Assembly (NCBI GenBank): GCA_900767585.1
Contig: CAAFZP010000117.1
Span: 1 to 49,792 of the forward strand
Length of the DNA stretch: 49,792 nucleotides
Direction: 5' to 3'
Source: Lachnospiraceae bacterium
GTDB taxonomy: Bacteria; Bacillota; Clostridia; Lachnospirales; Lachnospiraceae
Each line of letters begins with the position of its first letter. Positions within the stretch are counted from its first letter, which is position 1. Shown here piece after piece: positions 45,061 to 49,792 of the stretch. The notes beneath the pieces were generated by a model that saw only the letters and a list, made by a program, of their open reading frames with translations, did no database searches and was not told where the DNA came from. The translations under genes were made by a program, and so were the position numbers.

Positions 45061-46064
45061 CACATCATCCCCCGATTCATCATTTGATCCATCAGATCAT
45101 CTTTCGCCAGTCGAAGCTGCTTCTGAAAATCATCCATCTCTGCCTGTGGAAACCAATTTACATTAAATGCAATTTCACCACCGGCATATTGGATAGAAAT
45201 AAGGGTCAGTCGGCTCCTGAAATATGCAAAAAATGCTATGAGTGCCCCAAATAAGAGTACAATCGCCACAGCACTTAGCATTCTTACTCCACTTTGCGAA
45301 ATTCCATATGAATTATAGCTATATGAATGGTATCCAGATGAACCATACTCAGTCATAGTAATATTGTTTCCTACCATTATCGCCAGAACTAACGCTATAA
45401 TCAGCATGATCCATCCGCTCCATAGATAACTCACCACTCTTGTACTATCATATCCGGTTCCGGTTATATCTTTTAAATCAACAATTCTGGATCGCGCTGT
45501 TTTATTTACACGCTTTTTTCCTCTGTTGTCATAAGAGATTTCATAGGATGTACCACGAAAATATGCACGTCGATTACTAACTACCGCGAATCCTCGGCTT
45601 ATACTTCCATTTGCAAAATAATTCTGTATATAACTGTTTCCAAGTGTTGTAATCAATTTTTCATTTGGGTTTGAGAAAAACCGTTTGAATCGATCATCGT
45701 TCTTATTCTGCTGTTGAATCGTACCTATACTCGTACACCTTGGGCACATGCCATTTAACAATGGCGTTCCACAAGCAGGGCATACACTCTGACCATACAT
45801 TTGTCCGGCATTTGTCTGCATATTCCACTGATTATCATAATTCTGCTGAGTATTCCACTGATTTTCGTAGCCAGTCTGGTTCTGATAATATCCATTCTGA
45901 TTTTGCCACGGTGTTCCATAATTCTGCTGACCATTCCACTGGTTTTCATAGCCAGTCTGGTTCTGATAATATCCATTCTGATTCTGCCATTGTGTTCCAT
46001 AATCCTGCTGGTCATTCCACTGATTTTCATAACCAGTTTGATTTTCCTGCTGATCTCCCTCCAT
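45060..46064 (-). CDS. Membrane protein with N/Q/Y-rich repeats, zinc ribbon and PH-like domain
   Basis: The 334-residue protein has three parts. Residues 8-85 are nearly three copies of a 27-residue N/Q/Y/G/W-rich unit (NQTGYENQWN...). Residues 95-110 hold a zinc ribbon (C95PAC98 ... C107PRC110). A PH-like module (~135-205) is followed by two membrane segments (~213-232 and 262-282), then RLTLISIQYAGGEIAFNV and a helical tail. There is no signal peptide, so the repeats and the zinc ribbon are probably cytosolic. GGGAG is 8 nt before the ATG. Second gene of the operon. Confidence 0.82.
   Translation of the reverse strand: MEGDQQENQTGYENQWNDQQDYGTQWQNQNGYYQNQTGYENQWNGQQNYGTPWQNQNGYYQNQTGYENQWNTQQNYDNQWNMQTNAGQMYGQSVCPACGTPLLNGMCPRCTSIGTIQQQNKNDDRFKRFFSNPNEKLITTLGNSYIQNYFANGSISRGFAVVSNRRAYFRGTSYEISYDNRGKKRVNKTARSRIVDLKDITGTGYDSTRVVSYLWSGWIMLIIALVLAIMVGNNITMTEYGSSGYHSYSYNSYGISQSGVRMLSAVAIVLLFGALIAFFAYFRSRLTLISIQYAGGEIAFNVNWFPQAEMDDFQKQLRLAKDDLMDQMMNRGMM
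45810..46043. repeat. 81-bp tandem repeats coding the N/Q/Y-rich units
   Basis: About 2.9 copies of an 81-bp unit encode 27-residue repeats at residues 8-34, 35-61 and 62-85. Copies 1 and 2 are nearly identical in protein; copy 3 diverges at its end. Confidence 0.85.
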
Positions 46065-46113
46065 TGTTACACTCCCTTTTTCCTTATAGTATTTTTATAT
46101 TTGCTACACTAAG

Positions 46114-47067
46114 CTACGAACTATGACATTCATAAATCGACCAGAATGTCACGCCATCCACTGTTTTTAACTGCAGTTTCCAAGTAATTCCCTGTAAATA
46201 CGGACTCATTCCTGCAATGGAATTTCCATTATTTTGGTATTTGTATTCGTATTCATCATATGCATCCGTTGTCAAGTAATAATATGTACCATCATATTTT
46301 GCATCAGTTATTTCATTGTGGCATCCACACCAGACCGCTCCGTTGATTGGATCATATACAATGCAATATTCATTATTTGCGATGTAAACCGTACTATATA
46401 CATTGGTTCCCCCCTGCGGACAGGCATCTTTCAACTTTTGTATTGAAGCATCCGACAGATTCAACACATTTTTTTCAATCCATTCGATTCCTTTCGCAGA
46501 GTAACGCGCGCATGTCAAATTGTCATATGATATATTCTGATCCGACTGGCATCGGTAATCCGGTGCAAGCGTCAGGTCCGTAATCTCTGTCTGCGAATAT
46601 GTCTCATCCCCATCAATCATCTTGTTCAATAAATCATCTGGTGGAGTATCACTCGAATAATTTAAAGGCTGTGACACACTGCCATATGTCACCGAATAAT
46701 TCTCGAACTTACTCATACATTCATACAGCTGATCCAATTCCGGGATGTCCTGAACCGAAATTGCAACCGGTTCCTTTACAGTTGCCGATTCCGTCGTCTC
46801 CTCTTCTGTCTGTGTGTCCGTTGTATTTTCCGTTGCCTCTGTTTCACTTGTCGCCATCTCCGTAGTTGTCGCAGCATCCGTAACAGTCGCCTGTGCTGTC
46901 TCTTCCGGCTCGTCGGCTGTCGCTGTTTCCAAATTCCCGGATATTGCCTCTGTATTTTCATTCGATCTACTATGCCGAACAACCAGTAGCCCTATGTCAA
47001 ACGCCAGCAAGACTGCTAGAATGCCTGCAAGAACCCTACAGAGGATAATCATTTTCTTTTCACTCAT
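46114..47067 (-). CDS. Bitopic membrane protein with Thr/Glu-rich linker, unknown C-terminal domain
   Basis: The 317-residue protein has a short cytosolic start, one membrane segment (about 6-28), a Thr/Glu/Ala/Ser-rich linker of about 80 residues and a C-terminal ~200-residue domain with several Cys (LYECMSKF, CPQGGTNVY, VWCGCHNE, IYECHSS). The C-terminal part is not recognised. It is probably outside the cell. The ATG at 47065-47067 has GGGGAG 6 nt upstream. It is the first gene of the operon, read from the dyad-containing promoter. Confidence 0.82.
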   Translation of the reverse strand: MSEKKMIILCRVLAGILAVLLAFDIGLLVVRHSRSNENTEAISGNLETATADEPEETAQATVTDAATTTEMATSETEATENTTDTQTEEETTESATVKEPVAISVQDIPELDQLYECMSKFENYSVTYGSVSQPLNYSSDTPPDDLLNKMIDGDETYSQTEITDLTLAPDYRCQSDQNISYDNLTCARYSAKGIEWIEKNVLNLSDASIQKLKDACPQGGTNVYSTVYIANNEYCIVYDPINGAVWCGCHNEITDAKYDGTYYYLTTDAYDEYEYKYQNNGNSIAGMSPYLQGITWKLQLKTVDGVTFWSIYECHSS

Positions 47068-47142
47068 TTTTTCTCCCCATTTTTTCAATTGAATCAGCCT
47101 TCCTTTTATTACCCGTATACCGATTCTTTTCTGTATGCCACC

Positions 47143-47171
47143 ATTATACCGAAGATAATCGGTATAGTCAA
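47143..47171 (-). promoter_or_regulatory. Promoter of the five-gene envelope operon
   Basis: On the minus strand there is TTGACT (47166-47171), a 17-bp spacer (47149-47165) and TATAAT (47143-47148), a near-consensus promoter. The operator dyad covers the spacer and part of both boxes. Confidence 0.9.
47145..47166. promoter_or_regulatory. Operator dyad of the XRE regulator (predicted)
   Basis: TATACCGA-N6-TCGGTATA is a perfect inverted repeat (arms 47145-47152 and 47159-47166). A third half-site, TATACCGATT (47116-47125), lies 29 bp away on the operon side. The divergent Cro/CI-type gene at 47220 is the likely binder; occupancy would block RNA polymerase at the operon promoter. Confidence 0.7.
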
Positions 47172-47219
47172 ACATCTTTTTATATGCGTAAATGTTAGAT
47201 ATAGAAAGGTGGGGTGTAG

Positions 47220-47414
47220 ATGGTCAGTTACGAACCTCTCTGGAAAACAATGGAAGCGAAGGGAGTCACAACCTATACGCTAATTCAGAAATATAAGATT
47301 CAATCAAAAACAATTTATAATTTAAAACATGGAAAAAATATTACAACAGCAACAATTGAAAATCTATGCAATATCCTCGATTGTACGCCAAATGATATAC
47401 TGACATTCCACTAA
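47220..47414 (+). CDS. Cro/CI-type HTH regulator (XRE family)
   Basis: The 64-residue protein is almost only a helix-turn-helix: WKTMEAKGVTTYTLIQKYKIQSKTIYNLKHGKNITTATIENLCNILDCTPNDIL, the usual XRE order. It has no sensor domain. It is read divergently from the five-gene operon; the dyad lies 54 bp before its ATG. GGTGG is about 7-11 nt before the ATG. Likely a repressor of the operon, and perhaps of itself. Confidence 0.88.
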   Translation: MVSYEPLWKTMEAKGVTTYTLIQKYKIQSKTIYNLKHGKNITTATIENLCNILDCTPNDILTFH

Positions 47415-47453
47415 AAAAGAAGCCATAATTTTTCAATTACAGCTTCTTTTTTG
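47413..47453. terminator. Bidirectional terminator between XRE and propeller genes
   Basis: AAAAAAGAAGC (47413-47423) pairs with GCTTCTTTTTT (47442-47452) around an AT-rich loop. It starts at the XRE stop and is 12 bp after the propeller gene stop on the minus strand. Confidence 0.88.
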
Positions 47454-47464
47454 ATTGCGTTCCC

Positions 47465-49546
47465 CTATTTCAACCAAACACATTTGATGGAACAGTTTCT
47501 GGTTCCGACAACTGCACAGTTATAATAAACTGCCGGTGATGCCTCGATCACGCCCTCGCTTAACACTTCTGCATCAAGCTGCTCGCCAGTCAGACCATCG
47601 AGCAGGTACATCTTTCCATTGCTGCTGCAATAGATGACTCGTCCGCTTCCGTCCGAGTTATATACACAGGTCGGTGATGACCACGCATATGCTGCTTCAT
47701 GTTCCCAGATAACGTCTCCGGTTTTCTTTGAGATGCACGCAAGCACACCATTGTTCATGCCTCCTGTCCGCGATACAGTCACATATATGTAATCCGCAAG
47801 ACCTTCCCGGCCAACTGCGATTGTAGACTGTACACCACCGGACAGGTCTTCGATAGACTGGCACTCATACTCCGTCTGCCATACAATCTCTCCTGTCTCA
47901 GCATCGATCTTCCAGATTGGAATCGGAGCCGTCGAAGAACTTCTCCACCCCAAATGGAACGATGTACTTGCATACAGATACACTTTATCGCCTTCAACCT
48001 CTAACACCGGCGAACCATTGGAATCATCCAGGGAGTCCTGCACCCACACAAGTTCCAGTGTCTTTAAGTCCAGACACATGAAATCACCACCATTGTCCAT
48101 GATGTACAGATATCCTTTGTAGATAACCGCACTGTCTTCCATGCCATACCAATATGCAGCGCCATTTCGCTTCGTATGATATGTCCACTTGATCGTAGAA
48201 GGATTAATGGACAAAGTACCTGCTTTTTCGTCATAATTGGTGCCCAGCTTAACAAAATACAACACACCATTTTCGCCCGGATAAATCAGCGTATCTGTCT
48301 CGGCATCAACAAGCGCAGAAGAATCAAAGAAGCTGACGCCTCCACGCGGAGCAAACGAATCGCCATTTCCAAATGTATACATAACAGAGCAATCCAGCAA
48401 ATTGATTACAAATACGCGCGCCGCACCCTGATTGCTATTGATACCTGCGCCGAGATACATGATCGGATACCCTCTTGGATCAAGTGCACCCGCACCTTTA
48501 AATGTGTATCCTATGCTCATCGTATCTCTGGTCGGCTCGCCTGTCGTCAGATCAAGGAAATACACATTTCCATCCATACATGCATAAATTACTTCCACTA
48601 AATCATCTTTTTCTTTGGCCCAGTCATACATATTCATATGTTGTTTCACTTCGGAAGGCCACTTGCAAATCAATGGCTGGCCAGTCCATCCACTTCCGGA
48701 CCACGTATTGGAACCACTGGTCAAAGCACCTGTCTGTTTGGACCAGATCGTCTCCAAATCATTTTCTGTCAATTCCGCATACCCATAGGTTGGATCGCTC
48801 CGATAATTATTTCCACGGAATGTGATAACACCAGGCAAAGACGCATAATCCTTTCCCGCGCCAAATGTGATTTCATCCTCCATCTGGAATGGCTTATCTT
48901 CCGGCCATATCTCATCATTCACGCTGATCGAAGTAGAAACAATCAGATTCTCCGGGTTGGTTGATTCCACACAATGCGGATGGATATCCGGTTCAATCAC
49001 GGCTTTCACTGCCGCATCGGTATTTGTCTCAAACCAATGATTGTCAGCTGTAAATGTAGATAACGCATTTTCACCAATAAATTCTTCTTCCGTGACAACA
49101 TCTGTGGAAGTTGCTGTCATATCATTTCCTTTTTTGTCTGTTTGTTTTATCTTCCTGGAGATTCCATATCCCGCTGCACTAAGTATCACAGCGAGCACAA
49201 CCACAAAAGCAACAACCGGTTTTGTACGCTTGAATGCCTTCTTCTCTACAGGCTCACGATCATCGAAATCCTTCTGTTTCTGCTCCGATTTTTCCGTCGG
49301 TTCTGATTCATCCTGGTGTCCGGAAGTTTCCGCATTTTGAAACGCCCGTACCTTCTTCATTATATCCGGATCATCCGGATCAATGTCGTATTCCATGATC
49401 ATCAATTCGCCATTCGGCAATTCAACATATTCAGCCCGGACGATCGTTCCATCTTCCGCACGTATGATCTCCGGAAATGCGTCTCCTTCTTTTTTCCATG
49501 TGTTTGCTTCTTTTGTAATAATTGATTTTAAATTTACCCCACTCAT
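47465..49546 (-). CDS. Membrane-anchored PQQ-type beta-propeller protein
   Basis: The 693-residue protein has a cytosolic N-terminal part (1-~105) with ELPNGELMIMEYDIDPDDPDI and a highly charged stretch, one membrane segment (~109-130), then an extracellular propeller. Blade-like repeats include GNVYFLDLTTGEP, GGDFMCLDLKTLELVW, IWKIDAETGEIVWQTE, LACISKKTGDVIWEHE and GKMYLLDGLTGEQLD. A conserved PGVITFRGNNYRSDPTYG precedes the propeller. There is no evidence that it binds PQQ; such propellers often serve as scaffolds. It is the only gene between the rRNA terminator and the XRE gene, with its own promoter (49606-49634). Confidence 0.85.
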   Translation of the reverse strand: MSGVNLKSIITKEANTWKKEGDAFPEIIRAEDGTIVRAEYVELPNGELMIMEYDIDPDDPDIMKKVRAFQNAETSGHQDESEPTEKSEQKQKDFDDREPVEKKAFKRTKPVVAFVVVLAVILSAAGYGISRKIKQTDKKGNDMTATSTDVVTEEEFIGENALSTFTADNHWFETNTDAAVKAVIEPDIHPHCVESTNPENLIVSTSISVNDEIWPEDKPFQMEDEITFGAGKDYASLPGVITFRGNNYRSDPTYGYAELTENDLETIWSKQTGALTSGSNTWSGSGWTGQPLICKWPSEVKQHMNMYDWAKEKDDLVEVIYACMDGNVYFLDLTTGEPTRDTMSIGYTFKGAGALDPRGYPIMYLGAGINSNQGAARVFVINLLDCSVMYTFGNGDSFAPRGGVSFFDSSALVDAETDTLIYPGENGVLYFVKLGTNYDEKAGTLSINPSTIKWTYHTKRNGAAYWYGMEDSAVIYKGYLYIMDNGGDFMCLDLKTLELVWVQDSLDDSNGSPVLEVEGDKVYLYASTSFHLGWRSSSTAPIPIWKIDAETGEIVWQTEYECQSIEDLSGGVQSTIAVGREGLADYIYVTVSRTGGMNNGVLACISKKTGDVIWEHEAAYAWSSPTCVYNSDGSGRVIYCSSNGKMYLLDGLTGEQLDAEVLSEGVIEASPAVYYNCAVVGTRNCSIKCVWLK

Positions 49547-49605
49547 GGCTCTCTCTCACTCTGTTATTTTCTTAAGTATATCTGTTTTTTGACACACTAA
49601 ATTAC

Positions 49606-49634
49606 ATAATATCCCATAATGAAATAATTGTAAA
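49606..49634 (-). promoter_or_regulatory. Promoter of the propeller gene
   Basis: On the minus strand there is TTTACA (49629-49634), a 17-bp spacer and TATTAT (49606-49611). Confidence 0.78.
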
Positions 49635-49663
49635 TATAATAGCCAAAAATAACAAACAATGCA

Positions 49664-49692
49664 CAAAAAAAAGACCTCATCGGTCTTTCTTT
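49664..49692 (-). terminator. rRNA operon terminator
   Basis: On the minus strand AAGACC (49682-49687) pairs with GGTCTT (49671-49676), then a run of T (49664-49670). It lies about 65 bp after the 23S end, with no gene between them. Confidence 0.88.
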
Positions 49693-49752
49693 TTCTGTAC
49701 CTTCAGAACTTCACACAGATACAAGACTTTCTTTCCGTTCTCAAAACCTTTA

Positions 49753-49792
49753 AGGATAAGCCCTCGACCTATTAGTATTTGTCAGCTGAACG
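49753..49792 (-). rRNA. 23S rRNA, 3' end only
   Basis: The minus strand reads TACTAATAGGTCGAGGGCTT near its end, the conserved 3' terminus of bacterial 23S rRNA. About 40 nt are inside the window; the rest lies to the right. The exact end is estimated at 49753-49756. Confidence 0.92.

Noticed and set aside
1..49792. CRISPR arrays, tRNA genes, insertion sequences, prophage
   Set aside because: Read through for regularly spaced repeats, tRNA 3' ends and transposase motifs; none was seen.

Overview
The window looks like part of a chromosome of a Lachnospiraceae-type gut Clostridium (Bacillota). Support: GC in the low forties by eye, AGGAGG-type ribosome sites, TTGACA/TATAAT promoters, a lysine riboswitch, ChW (clostridial hydrophobic-W) repeat surface proteins, BspA-type LRRs, a group B-like [FeFe]-hydrogenase and small DUF proteins typical of that family. 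Almost every gene is on the minus strand, as is the 3' end of a 23S rRNA gene at the right edge, so replication probably runs from right to left. Four genes are on the plus strand: PilZ, the AP2-like protein, ABC-F and the small XRE regulator.

Layout, left to right. 1-1692: secreted LRR/Big2/ChW protein, cut by the window edge. 2163-6112: FHA protein, iron-only hydrogenase, nicotinate phosphoribosyltransferase. 6219-10573: purA, purB and purF. 10786-14038: a PilZ protein facing an undecaprenyl-phosphate sugar transferase and glmM. 14184-17662: lipid kinase preceded by queC, folE, queE and queD, a complete GTP-to-preQ0 set behind a preQ1-like riboswitch. 17910-20288: thrC and a 3D-domain cell-wall protein with a WalR-type box. 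20561-25092: AP2/HNH-derived protein, then dusB, coaX, a DUF gene, dapB and dapA behind a lysine riboswitch. 25432-32569: two-OB SSB, rRNA methyltransferase, dnaE, DUF5662, apbE and a small protein. 32842-39391: ABC-F ATPase and two tandem GGDEF/EAL membrane proteins. 39823-47414: a five-gene envelope operon and its divergent XRE regulator. 47465-49546: a membrane-anchored PQQ-type propeller, then the 23S rRNA end.

The best candidate for an undescribed system is the 39823-47414 unit. A 64-residue Cro/CI-type regulator is divergent from a consensus promoter whose 17-bp spacer is filled by a perfect dyad (TATACCGA-N6-TCGGTATA). That promoter drives five genes that end at a strong terminator: a Thr/Glu-rich bitopic membrane protein, a zinc-ribbon/PH-like membrane protein with 27-residue N/Q/Y-rich repeats, a second shorter PH-like membrane protein, a large lipoprotein, and a secreted protein with six ChW repeats and a Cys-rich tail. 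No function is established; an inducible cell-surface complex is an inference.

Secondary points: both EAL proteins have degenerate GGDEF motifs and TTG starts, and their terminator lies inside the opposing ABC-F gene. The 3D-domain gene carries a perfect WalR-type box. A dinucleotide-centred palindrome sits upstream of the two-OB SSB. A REP-like unit lies at 39480-39540.
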